In this document: one piece after another, positions 15,482 through 22,819 of the stretch
How the letters are laid out: each line of letters begins with the position of its first letter
Numbering within the stretch: position 1 is the first letter of the stretch
DNA from: Methanobacteriota archaeon
GTDB taxonomy: Archaea > Thermoplasmatota > Thermoplasmata > RBG-16-68-12
Direction of reading: 5' to 3'
DNA length: 24,341 nucleotides
Assembly: GCA_005878665.1 (NCBI GenBank)
Contig: VBLR01000127.1
Coordinates: 1-24,341 of the forward strand
Made by a program: the position numbers and the translations under genes
The notes under the pieces: generated by a model
Told to the model about the DNA's origin: nothing
The model's input: the letters and a program-made list of their open reading frames with translations, nothing else
Databases searched by the model: none

Positions 15482-15500
15482 GGCGGTTCTAGGACCGCCG
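15481..15500. promoter_or_regulatory. Near-perfect 20-nt palindrome at the UPF0216 start
   Basis: The outer arms are CGGCGGT and ACCGCCG with TCTAGG between them. It sits between UPF0216 and the divergent zinc-ribbon membrane gene. It may be an operator, or an RNA stem at the UPF0216 start. Confidence 0.4.
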
Positions 15501-15547
15501 AACCTGAAAACCCTTTCCCCAGGGCGAAAGTCTTTTGCGGAAATCGG

Positions 15548-16519
15548 ATGTTCCTTGCACGGAGGGGGTCCGTTTTGGCTGCCTCTGCTGTCTGTCCGAA
15601 GTGCGGGTTCACGAATCAGCCGGGCGTTGCGTTCTGCGTGAATTGCGGGAGTTCGATGGCAGCCGCGGGGCCGGCCACCCGGGCTGCGCCCCCGACTGGG
15701 ATACCTCCGGTTGGTACGTATCCGGCATCCCCGGGCTACTCCCCTTACGCGTACGGCCCCTCCCCACTGGTAACGGATCGCCGTCGGCAAGTCGAGCGGA
15801 TGAAGTGGGCGCTCCTTCTGGCACTGATTGGTTCGCTCATTTACTGGATTCCGTTCTTCTTGAATATCGTCGGGTTTGTCCTTTTCATCGTCGCAGCCAT
15901 CTTGGCCATTTTGGGACGCAAAGCTTTCGGCTCGGCTCATAGCCGAAACGTGATCCTGTCTGTCGTCGTCTTCATTGTGGGGGTCGTTATCGCAGTTGGC
16001 GGAGCGGTTGTCGCTGGATTCACCGCCGTCTTTTCGATAGGCCCCTCCCCCACGCAGGCGCAATTCGCAGCCGCGGTGCGTGACGGCCTCACGAACGGGC
16101 TAATCGTCGCTTCGATCGGAACGATGGTATATCTCGTGTCTGCGGTCCTGTTCACGTACGCGCTGCAAAAGAAACCCGGCCGGATTGTTCTGTGGATTGG
16201 ATACGCCGTGGCCCTCGGTGTCGAGCTCGTGATATTGCTCGTGATCTTGCCGTCGATTCCGGGTATTGCAGATCATGCGGCGAGCGTAGTGTTTTCGGGT
16301 GGTCAGTACGATCCGACGAAAATCGGCCGCGCGTTCGATGTGCCGACCTCGCCTCTGTCCCTACTCAGCGTCGTGCCGGCGCTGTTGTTCGCCGCGGCCA
16401 ACTACCTCGCTTGGTCGCGCATCAACAAAGGGGAGATCCCTCCTTCTTTGACGCCGCCGGGCATCCCGGCCGGAATGGGCGCCCCAAGTCCGCCAGCTCC
16501 ACCGATCAACCCGATTTAG
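15548..16519 (+). CDS. Zinc-ribbon polytopic membrane protein
   Basis: This is a 323-aa protein of unknown function. An N-terminal zinc ribbon (CPKCGFTNQPGVAFCVNCG, two CxxC knuckles, about residues 16-34) is followed by a Pro/Gly/Tyr-rich linker (about 45-75). About six membrane helices follow: two in KWALLLALIGSLIYWIPFFL-NIVGFVLFIVAAILAILG, one in VILSVVVFIVGVVIAVGGAVVAGF, then LIVASIGTMVYLVSAVLF, IVLWIGYAVALGVELVILLVI and LSLLSVVPALLFAAANYLAW. The tail is Pro-rich. TTG 15575, preceded by GGAGGGGG, is an alternative start that would remove nine residues. It has more A/T-ending codons than the neighbouring ATPase genes. It lies next to a KaiC-like ATPase, but a shared role is only a guess. 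Confidence 0.8.
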   Translation: MFLARRGSVLAASAVCPKCGFTNQPGVAFCVNCGSSMAAAGPATRAAPPTGIPPVGTYPASPGYSPYAYGPSPLVTDRRRQVERMKWALLLALIGSLIYWIPFFLNIVGFVLFIVAAILAILGRKAFGSAHSRNVILSVVVFIVGVVIAVGGAVVAGFTAVFSIGPSPTQAQFAAAVRDGLTNGLIVASIGTMVYLVSAVLFTYALQKKPGRIVLWIGYAVALGVELVILLVILPSIPGIADHAASVVFSGGQYDPTKIGRAFDVPTSPLSLLSVVPALLFAAANYLAWSRINKGEIPPSLTPPGIPAGMGAPSPPAPPINPI

Positions 16520-16532
16520 TCGGCGGCGCCTC

Positions 16533-17252
16533 TTACTTCTTCTTCGAGATCACGTGCGTCACGAAGAACTTCTGGCCATCGTGGTTCAGCGCCAGCGCGT
16601 TGTGGTCGTGGTTCATCCAGCGCATCTTGATGCACCGCAGACGCAGCTGGACGTCCGTCTCGCCGACCTCGACCTGCCGAAGGTTCAGGATGCCATCGGC
16701 GAGGAAGTCCTCCCCCCACTGGGCGAGTCGCGTCGAGCCGAACGGTTGCTCCGCAATGAGGAAAGTCGTGAGGCCGAGCTCCTTGATCGAGGAGAGGAAG
16801 TGGAACATTTCTCGCCGCGGCGTCTTGATTTCCGAGAGCGCGTACAGCGCCTCGAGGCTGTCGAGGGCGAGCACGCCGTAGCCGCTCGCACTCACGGCCT
16901 CCTTGATGATCTCGAGGAGGATCGTGAACCAGTCTTTCGAGGACTCCGAGCGCTGCAGCCCGCGACGGAGCTGGCCCATGTCCAGAATGTACACGCTCGC
17001 CTCGTGGAGGTTCTTCATCCCCATCCGCATGGCGCCGGCCTTCAGGCTGTCCATGTCCTGTTCCAGGCTCACATACAGGGACTTGACGCCGTTCAGGCGT
17101 GCGTTCTCGTGCATCATCCACAGGATGAGGGAGGTCTTCATCGTCCCCGGCGTGCCGGCGACGAGGACCGTGCTGCCTCGCGGGATGCCGCCCCCGAGGG
17201 CGCGGTCGAGACCATCGACATACGTCTGGAGAAGGGGGACCTCAATGTCCAT
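16533..17252 (-). CDS. KaiC-like RecA-superfamily ATPase, second copy
   Basis: This is a 239-aa single-domain KaiC-like ATPase without N-terminal extension. It opens MDIEVPLLQTYVDGLDRALGGGIPRGS, then has Walker A GTPGTMKTS (G33 to T40, Met38 before Lys39), VSLEQD where the usual second catalytic Glu is Gln (E64, Q65), and Walker B VLALDSLEAL. The region EMFHFLSSIKELGLTTFLIAEQ and C-terminal LRLRCIKMRWMNH follow. ATG 17252 is set by a TATA box (17277-17285) about 29 nt upstream; GTG 17264 is less likely. The Glu-to-Gln change may alter hydrolysis, making it a sensor or regulatory partner, which is inference. It is divergent from the 263-aa unknown gene. Confidence 0.87.
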   Translation of the reverse strand: MDIEVPLLQTYVDGLDRALGGGIPRGSTVLVAGTPGTMKTSLILWMMHENARLNGVKSLYVSLEQDMDSLKAGAMRMGMKNLHEASVYILDMGQLRRGLQRSESSKDWFTILLEIIKEAVSASGYGVLALDSLEALYALSEIKTPRREMFHFLSSIKELGLTTFLIAEQPFGSTRLAQWGEDFLADGILNLRQVEVGETDVQLRLRCIKMRWMNHDHNALALNHDGQKFFVTHVISKKK

Positions 17253-17276
17253 CGTAGGCCGCACGACGAGGTCTTC

Positions 17277-17285
17277 GTTATAAAG
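17277..17285 (-). promoter_or_regulatory. TATA box of the second KaiC-like gene
   Basis: On the minus strand this reads ctttataac, centred 29 nt before ATG 17252. It is one of the clearest archaeal TATA elements in the window. Confidence 0.65.
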
Positions 17286-17339
17286 CGATGGCGTCCTCGT
17301 TATCGAGCGAGATATTCATTGGTGACAACGATTCGTCAA

Positions 17340-17351
17340 AATCCGCGGATT
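17340..17351. promoter_or_regulatory. 12-bp perfect palindrome upstream of the 263-aa gene
   Basis: AATCCGCGGATT lies in the 148-nt gap between the divergent KaiC-like and unknown genes, about 13 nt upstream of a TATA-like ttttgtag (17364-17370). It is a candidate operator. Confidence 0.4.
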
Positions 17352-17400
17352 GGGAAGGAATGCTTTTGTAGCCGCGGTCCATTGCGCCCGGCGAGAAGGG

Positions 17401-18192
17401 ATGGCCAAGCGGGATGACGCAGCCCTCAAGCTGCTCCGCTGGGAGCTCGAGGGGCATGGCAAGGTCGTCATGGAAGCGATGCTGCGCCACCCCGACAAGA
17501 GCTTGGCCGAGGCCGTCGACCTGATCGAACAAGAGGTTCCATCCTTGTCCGCGAGCGACCCGTCCACGAACGATTCCCCGAGCGAGATGCCGGCACCCGT
17601 GGCCCCGTCACGGCCGCGTTCCCCGCCCGAGCTGGACGCGCTGAGCCAGGAGTTCCAGACGTTCCGGCATCTCTTGCACCCGAAAGAGGCGAAAGAGGTC
17701 GAGGCGACCCTGAAGGAACTCGTGCGAAGCCAGGACCGGGCGGCGATGACGGCCCTCCGGCGGCGGCTGCGAGCCCTCTCCCTCCAGGCGGCGTTCTGGT
17801 CCGAGCTCGCCGCGGGGCACAAGGAGTCGAACGCGCTCGCCCTCGTGATCCTGCGAAAAGGCCGCGAGACGCTCGCGAAGGCCGGCGAGACGGCGTACCT
17901 CGACCAGCCCGAGGTCGCGGAGATGATCCGACGGGAATCCGAGCGGCGGGCGAAAGGCACGTACGTCCTGCATCTTCCGGTCGGCCGGCTCGTCATCATG
18001 ACGGGGGAAGGCGCGTCGATCGCCGCCCTGTTCCGGCGGGCGCCCGGGAAGGACGTCGTGCAGGTGCTCGTGAAGACGGTCGAGGCAATCGAGGAGAACA
18101 AGGCCGCGGCGACGAAGACGTTCGGCAACGAGACGCTCGCGGGGAAGTACGCCGAGGCGCTCCTCAAGCTCCTCCAGAAGACCTCACTCTGA
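17401..18192 (+). CDS. Uncharacterised 263-aa protein between two KaiC-like ATPases
   Basis: I do not recognise the family. Residues 1-50 (MAKRDDAALKLLRWELEGHGKV) are helical. They are followed by a low-complexity Pro/Ser linker (about 50-80), a long helical region (about 85-185, FRHLLHPKEAKEVEATLKELV) and a C-terminal segment with mixed strands and helices (GTYVLHLPVGRLVIMTGEGASIAALF, then VVQVLVKTVEAIEENKA). The last part faintly recalls the Roadblock/LC7 pattern, a partner fold for signalling NTPases, but the resemblance is weak. ATG 17401 is preferred; the frame is open to 17350. It is divergent from the second KaiC-like gene, and its stop overlaps the end of the third by nine nt. Confidence 0.7.
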   Translation: MAKRDDAALKLLRWELEGHGKVVMEAMLRHPDKSLAEAVDLIEQEVPSLSASDPSTNDSPSEMPAPVAPSRPRSPPELDALSQEFQTFRHLLHPKEAKEVEATLKELVRSQDRAAMTALRRRLRALSLQAAFWSELAAGHKESNALALVILRKGRETLAKAGETAYLDQPEVAEMIRRESERRAKGTYVLHLPVGRLVIMTGEGASIAALFRRAPGKDVVQVLVKTVEAIEENKAAATKTFGNETLAGKYAEALLKLLQKTSL

Positions 18193-18885
18193 TGTCGCGC
18201 GGGTGATCTGGAAGCGGCCGTCGTTTCGATTCAGAGCGTAATAACCGCGCTCGTGCCGCGCGCGGCGCATCTTCACGCACCGGAGGCGCAGCTGCATGTC
18301 CGTCTCGCCTTTCTCGACCTGCCCCAGGGACAGGATCCCGTCGGCCAGGAACTCCTCTTCGAACGACGACAGCTTGCCGTCGTTCCCGGACGGGACCTCG
18401 GAAATCAGGAAGCACGTCGCCTGGAGGGACCTCAGGAACCCAAAGAAGTGGAACAGTTCTCGACGCGGGTTGTTGAGGCGACTCAGGCTGTATAGCGCCG
18501 CGAGGCTGTCGAGGGCGACCAGGTCGAACGCGTTCACCCGCACCCGTTGGTCGATGTACTTCTGGAGGACGTCGAGCCAGTTCTTCGACAGCTCCTCATC
18601 CTTGTGCTCCAGCCGGATCCGGCCGACGTCGAGGATGTACAGTTCCATGTCGTCCAGGCCGGTCATGCCCAGGTCCGTCATCGCCGCCCGAAGATCTTCC
18701 TGGCTCTCCTCCAACGTGATGTAGAGGGCCTTCGAGCCGGCCTTCACGTTCTCGTACAGGATCGAGAAGGTCAGGGCGGTCTTCATCGTGCCCGGCGTGC
18801 CGGTGACGAGGACCAGCGAGCCGCGCGGGATGCCGCCGCCGAGCGCCTCGTCGAAGCCCTCGACGTAGGTCTTCAAGCGGTCCAT
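18184..18885 (-). CDS. KaiC-like RecA-superfamily ATPase, third copy
   Basis: This is a 233-aa single-domain KaiC-like ATPase, clearly a paralogue of the gene at 16533. It begins MDRLKTYVEGFDEALGGGIPRGS and carries Walker A GTPGTMKTA (G29 to T36, Met34 before Lys35) and the intact pair TLEES (E59, E60). Walker B LVALDSLAAL, ELFHFFGFLRSLQATCFLISEV and C-terminal RLRCVKMRRARH follow. ATG 18885 is selected by a TATA box (18914-18920) about 32 nt upstream; the open frame to 18966 passes through that box. Its 3' end overlaps the convergent 263-aa gene by nine nt. The role is unknown, and KaiC-like archaeal proteins are usually linked to signalling. Confidence 0.87.
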   Translation of the reverse strand: MDRLKTYVEGFDEALGGGIPRGSLVLVTGTPGTMKTALTFSILYENVKAGSKALYITLEESQEDLRAAMTDLGMTGLDDMELYILDVGRIRLEHKDEELSKNWLDVLQKYIDQRVRVNAFDLVALDSLAALYSLSRLNNPRRELFHFFGFLRSLQATCFLISEVPSGNDGKLSSFEEEFLADGILSLGQVEKGETDMQLRLRCVKMRRARHERGYYALNRNDGRFQITRATSE

Positions 18886-18913
18886 AAACGACCGCGGAAC
18901 GAGCAAGCGCGCG

Positions 18914-18920
18914 CTATAAA
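18914..18920 (-). promoter_or_regulatory. TATA box of the third KaiC-like gene
   Basis: On the minus strand this reads tttatag, about 32 nt before ATG 18885. Confidence 0.6.
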
Positions 18921-19009
18921 GGAGTGCCGCGGAGATTATCAACCCTGAAAGGGCGGGCCGCGGCACGGTTTGGGGAACCCCACCGAAAGGTTCATCGGGA
19001 CCTCTGACT

Positions 19010-19027
19010 TACCTCTAAACAGAGGTA
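19010..19027. promoter_or_regulatory. Palindrome TACCTCT-AAAC-AGAGGTA before the 75-aa gene
   Basis: This is a perfect 7-4-7 inverted repeat ending 17 nt before ATG 19045, where a TATA box would be expected. A copy with identical arms is at 22731-22748. It is a probable operator or a repeated promoter element. Confidence 0.6.
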
Positions 19028-19044
19028 GAAATCGGAGGATCGAG

Positions 19045-19272
19045 ATGCGAGTCGGCTGCGGTCTCCGGGTGCGTCGGATCGACGGGAACGAGTACCTGTA
19101 CTTCTGGCATTACGAGCAGGACAGCGGCCGAAGCCGACGCCGCGAGGACTACGTGGGCCCGGCTCGGGATTCCGGGTCGAAGCGCGACGCCGCGCGAAAG
19201 TTGCTCGCGTATCACCGGCGCGTGCGGCAGGACCTCGACGCCCGGATCGCCCGGCTCGAGCGAACTGCGTGA
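19045..19272 (+). CDS. Small basic archaeal protein of unknown function
   Basis: This is a 75-aa protein. The first half looks like a small beta sheet (MRVGCGLRVRRIDGNEYLYFWHYEQDSGRSRRREDYVGP), and the second is a highly charged helix (SKRDAARKLLAYHRRVRQDLDARIARLERTA). The pattern of a YLYFWHYE strand followed by a basic linker and YVGPA resembles short DNA-associated proteins seen near archaeal integrase or transposase-like genes, but I cannot assign a family. The start follows a perfect palindrome by 17 nt. The frame is open to 18970, but that start would lie upstream of the palindrome and adds no recognisable sequence. No obvious functional partner is adjacent. Confidence 0.65.
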   Translation: MRVGCGLRVRRIDGNEYLYFWHYEQDSGRSRRREDYVGPARDSGSKRDAARKLLAYHRRVRQDLDARIARLERTA

Positions 19273-19427
19273 TTGACCTCCGCGGCCGAACGCGGACGCG
19301 CGTCCTCCGTTCCGAAGCGAGAGGCGCGGACCGCCTCGGCCTGAAGATTCGATATCTGGTGTAGCACAAACGGATGCCGCCGCTTATCCCCGGAACGCCG
19401 ATTGCCTTTCCCTTGGAGGGGTTTCTC

Positions 19428-22400
19428 GTGCCCTGTCGTTTCCCGAGCGTGCGGACGTCCTGGACGGGCCCTGCCTTTCTGGCCGTATTAGTTCTCGTCG
19501 CGGCGATTGGAGCCTTCACGCCGACGATTTTCTCTCGACCCTCGGCCGTCGCGATCGACTCGCCCGATGACCTCGGCCTGACCGCCTCTGTGGCCCCGGC
19601 CACCTTCCGCGATGGCGACGGCGGGCCCTACAGCGAGACGGACGACACCTACATTAGCAGCGGCGCCCCAGGCACGAATTTCGGGACGAATTCGAAGCTG
19701 CTCGTTGACGGAGCGGGGTGCAAGATCTCCTCGACGGCCGTGTGCAAGACGCTGATCAAATTCCCCAATTTCATCGGCCCGAATTCCGGCCAGGTGCCGC
19801 CCGGCTCCACGATCGAGAGCGCCAACCTGGATCTCGTGATCACGAACAAAGGCTGGACCCAAGACGTGTACCAGGTTACGGAGTCATGGCGAGAGGACAG
19901 CGCGACCTGGAACAGCTTTAGTCCCGCGGGGATGCCGGGGACGAAGCCTCAGGATTCTGTGATCTCCCCGAGGAGCCTCGGCCTTTTCTCCATCGACATC
20001 ACCTCAATCGTGCAGCATTGGGTGGGCGGCGAGCCGAACGAGGGGGTTCTCCTGGCCTCGTCGAACTCGGACGGGGTCGACTACGAGTCGAGCGAGTCCG
20101 CGAGTCCGCCGGCCCTGACCGTGCAGTTCACCGCACCACCATCGTCTCCCCCTTCAGAGTTCATGATCATCGACCTCGGCACGCTGCCGGGCGGATCCAG
20201 TAGTACCGCATCGGCGATCAACGACGCAGGCCAGGTCGTCGGCTCGAGCCAGATCAATGTTGCGGGGTCCACAGAGTGGCACGCCTTCCTCTGGGAGGCC
20301 GGCGTGATGACGGACCTCGGGACGCTCGGTGGCGGCTTCAGTACCGCTCAAGATGTCAACGACGCGGGCTGGGTGGTGGGGACGAGCGCGACTACCTTCG
20401 GTCTCTCGCACGCGGTCATGTGGGAGGCCGGGACCATGATTGACCTTGGGGTGCTGCCGGGCGATTCGTCCAGCGTCGCGCAGGGCATCAACGACCAGGG
20501 CCAAGTCGTGGGCTACAGTTCGGGCGACAACGGAACCCACGCGTTCCTCTGGGACGACGGGATGATGACCGACCTCGGAGTCCCGGGCGGAGGCTGGCTC
20601 ACGTTCCTGCCGGAGGCGATCAACAATGGAGGCCAGGTCGTCGGCACGAGCCGGGATAGCGATGGTGGCGACGGGGCTTGGCGATGGGAGGCCGGCGTGT
20701 GGACCCCGGTCGCACGCGAGAGCCCGGGAGACATCAACGACGCGGGCCAGATCGTCGGCTCGGGCGACGGGCGTCATGGTGCCCCGGTCAGAGGCTGGCT
20801 TTGGGAGGACGGCGGATTGACGGACCTCGGAAACCTCCCCGGATGCTGTGACTACCAGAGCTATGCCCTCGGTCTGAGCGAGGCGGGCCAAGTTGTCGGT
20901 CGGAGCCAGACCCTCGACTATTCCATCTATCACGCGTTTCTCTGGCAGGCCGGGGGGATGCAGGACCTCGGCACGTTGCCGGGCCATCTCCAGAGTCAGG
21001 CCGATGACATCAATGACGCGGGCGAAATCGTCGGCTCGAGCCAGGACGCCTCCGGGTCCCGAGCCGTCCTCTGGACGGCCGATTCCGATTCTGCTCCGGC
21101 ATTCACCATCGTCGACCTCGGAACGCTCCCCGGGGATACCTATAGCACCGGCGTGAAGCTGAACGACGCGGGACAAGTCATCGGTTGGAGCGTCCGGGAC
21201 TCCTCTGACTTCGGGTCCCTAGGTGCCCGAAGCTTCCTCTGGGACAACGGCGTGATGACGGACCTCGGAAATCTGGGCGACCCCGACGTGGGCACGATGG
21301 CGACGGACATTAACGAGGCCGGCCAAGTCGTCGGATGGATCAGGAACGCCTCGGCTTATGACCGAGCCTTCCTCTGGGAAGACGGTGCAATAAGGGACCT
21401 CGGCGTTGGGGGCAAGTCCAGTCAGGCCATGGCGATCAACGACGTAGGTCAAGTCGCGGGTTTGTACTACGTCTATACCGGCAATTCACCCTATGAGTGG
21501 GAGACTCACGTGTTCCTCTGGCAGGATGGTGTCACGACGGACCTCGGGGACGGCGGGGCGTACGCGGACCCCTACAGCCCCCGCACCATGAGGGTCACGG
21601 GCCTCAACAACAAAGGCCAAATCATCGGCTGGAGCGACAGCATTGAACTTCACGCCTGCGACAAGCGCGCTTGGCTGTGGGAGAATGGGCTGTTCAGGGA
21701 CCTCACGAACACCTCGGGCTGCGTTGGTGTCGAGGAGTCCATCGCCAACGACATCAATGACGCCGGCCAAATCGCCGCCTGGCGAGGTAGCTCGTACGAG
21801 GGGCCAAGTCGCGCCTACCTTTGGGAAAATGGCACGTGGACCGCCCTTCTGGCTCCGGACGCTCAGGGCAACGCGCTCGGGATCAACAATCTCGGCCAGG
21901 TCGTCGGGGTAGGAGCCGTTGACCCCAACTCCACGGGCGGCCCCTTCATCTCGGAAACGGACAGGACCATCACGGTTCTTCCGGACGGATTCCCCCCGTC
22001 GTTCTCGAGCGGAGCGAATGACCTTGACCTCAACGAGGCGGGCGACGTCGTGGGGTCGGCCACTCCCGACGGCAGTTATAGCGGTCAGCACGCGGTCATG
22101 TGGACGACGGCCGCTCCGCCCTCTGGCCCGGCCACCCTGACATTCCAAAAGGGGGACGGCGGCGCGTACAGCGAGACGGACGACACGTACATCTTGGGCG
22201 GCACGCCGGACTCGAACTTCGGCACGGGCTTGGCTTTGTTCGTCGATGCCTCGGGCTGCAAGGTGACCCCTGCCACCGTCTGCAAGGCCTTGATCCGATT
22301 CCCGAACGTCATCGGTTCCAATGCTGGACAAGTGAAGCCGGGGTCCGTGGTCGTGTCCGCAATCCTGCAAATCGAAATCACGAATCCGGGCGGGACGCAG

Positions 22401-22676
22401 TTCCTCTACCAGATGACGGAAGGCTGGACGGAATCCGGCGCGACGTGGAACGGTTTCGCCACTCCCGGCTCGCCGGGCACGAAGGGGACCGGCCTCTCGT
22501 TTGCGGCCCCGCTGGGCGTCATCAAGCTGGACATCACCGCCATCGTGCAGAACTGGGTCAATGGGGACGCGAACTACGGCCTCTTGATCTGGTCCAACTC
22601 GGCCGACGGGGTCGATTACCGTTCGAGCGAATCCACGAATCCGCCGAAGTTGACGGTCACGTTCCGCTCGCCGTAG
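19428..22676 (+). CDS. Large secreted protein: DNRLRE-like domain, 14 HAF repeats, DNRLRE-like domain
   Basis: This is a 1082-aa probable surface or secreted protein. Residues 1-30 form a signal-like segment (basic start, then PAFLAVLVLVAAIGAF). Residues about 59-233 form a DNRLRE-like domain (GDGGPYSETDDTYISSG, GCKISSTAVCKTLIKFPN, YQVTESWREDSATWNSF). About 244-894 contain 14 HAF-type units, each with an INDAGQVVGSS-like core and many with HAFLWEAGVMTDLG. About 901-1081 repeat the DNRLRE-like domain (GDGGAYSETDDTYILGG, GCKVTPATVCKALIRFPN). Each DNRLRE copy has two matched cysteines. No C-terminal anchor is visible. GTG 19428 is preferred for its GGAGGGG six nt upstream and better signal peptide; ATG 19374 is the alternative. 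The HAF function is unknown, and adhesion or carbohydrate binding is inferred. Confidence 0.85.
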   Translation: MPCRFPSVRTSWTGPAFLAVLVLVAAIGAFTPTIFSRPSAVAIDSPDDLGLTASVAPATFRDGDGGPYSETDDTYISSGAPGTNFGTNSKLLVDGAGCKISSTAVCKTLIKFPNFIGPNSGQVPPGSTIESANLDLVITNKGWTQDVYQVTESWREDSATWNSFSPAGMPGTKPQDSVISPRSLGLFSIDITSIVQHWVGGEPNEGVLLASSNSDGVDYESSESASPPALTVQFTAPPSSPPSEFMIIDLGTLPGGSSSTASAINDAGQVVGSSQINVAGSTEWHAFLWEAGVMTDLGTLGGGFSTAQDVNDAGWVVGTSATTFGLSHAVMWEAGTMIDLGVLPGDSSSVAQGINDQGQVVGYSSGDNGTHAFLWDDGMMTDLGVPGGGWLTFLPEAINNGGQVVGTSRDSDGGDGAWRWEAGVWTPVARESPGDINDAGQIVGSGDGRHGAPVRGWLWEDGGLTDLGNLPGCCDYQSYALGLSEAGQVVGRSQTLDYSIYHAFLWQAGGMQDLGTLPGHLQSQADDINDAGEIVGSSQDASGSRAVLWTADSDSAPAFTIVDLGTLPGDTYSTGVKLNDAGQVIGWSVRDSSDFGSLGARSFLWDNGVMTDLGNLGDPDVGTMATDINEAGQVVGWIRNASAYDRAFLWEDGAIRDLGVGGKSSQAMAINDVGQVAGLYYVYTGNSPYEWETHVFLWQDGVTTDLGDGGAYADPYSPRTMRVTGLNNKGQIIGWSDSIELHACDKRAWLWENGLFRDLTNTSGCVGVEESIANDINDAGQIAAWRGSSYEGPSRAYLWENGTWTALLAPDAQGNALGINNLGQVVGVGAVDPNSTGGPFISETDRTITVLPDGFPPSFSSGANDLDLNEAGDVVGSATPDGSYSGQHAVMWTTAAPPSGPATLTFQKGDGGAYSETDDTYILGGTPDSNFGTGLALFVDASGCKVTPATVCKALIRFPNVIGSNAGQVKPGSVVVSAILQIEITNPGGTQFLYQMTEGWTESGATWNGFATPGSPGTKGTGLSFAAPLGVIKLDITAIVQNWVNGDANYGLLIWSNSADGVDYRSSESTNPPKLTVTFRSP

Positions 22677-22730
22677 CGGCCTCGGGGTGGGGCCAAGCAC
22701 GTCGGAATCGCGCCCCGCCCCGCCAAATCC

Positions 22731-22748
22731 TACCTCTGAACAGAGGTA
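22731..22748. promoter_or_regulatory. Palindrome TACCTCT-GAAC-AGAGGTA before carS
   Basis: The arms are identical to those at 19010-19027. It lies 54 nt downstream of the HAF gene stop and about 70 nt before the proposed carS start. It also lies 17 nt before an in-frame TTG (22766), the same spacing as at the other copy. Confidence 0.6.
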
Positions 22749-22786
22749 GATAACTCGGGATCGAATTGGGCGTCCGGTGGGGTTAC

Positions 22787-22792
22787 CTATAT
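22787..22792 (+). promoter_or_regulatory. TATA-like box of carS
   Basis: The ctatat element, within ttacctatatcc, is centred about 30 nt before GTG 22820. It supports that start and a leaderless carS-pyrE transcript. Confidence 0.55.
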
Positions 22793-22819
22793 CCACGGAC
22801 GTCGCCTTCGGCGATTTCC

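Noticed and set aside
19294..19305. Palindrome GGACGCGCGTCC downstream of the 75-aa gene.
   Set aside because: It is a GC-only 12-mer in a very GC-rich stretch and not placed near a promoter, so chance is a sufficient explanation.
19010..22748. A transposon with terminal inverted repeats.
   Set aside because: The flanking palindromes are each self-complementary, no transposase is recognised between them and no target duplication is visible. A repeated regulatory element fits at least as well.
20154..22796. Long minus-strand frames opposite the HAF-repeat gene (20154-21176 and 21486-22796).
   Set aside because: They only reflect the repeated plus-strand units in antisense. There is no start signal or family match.
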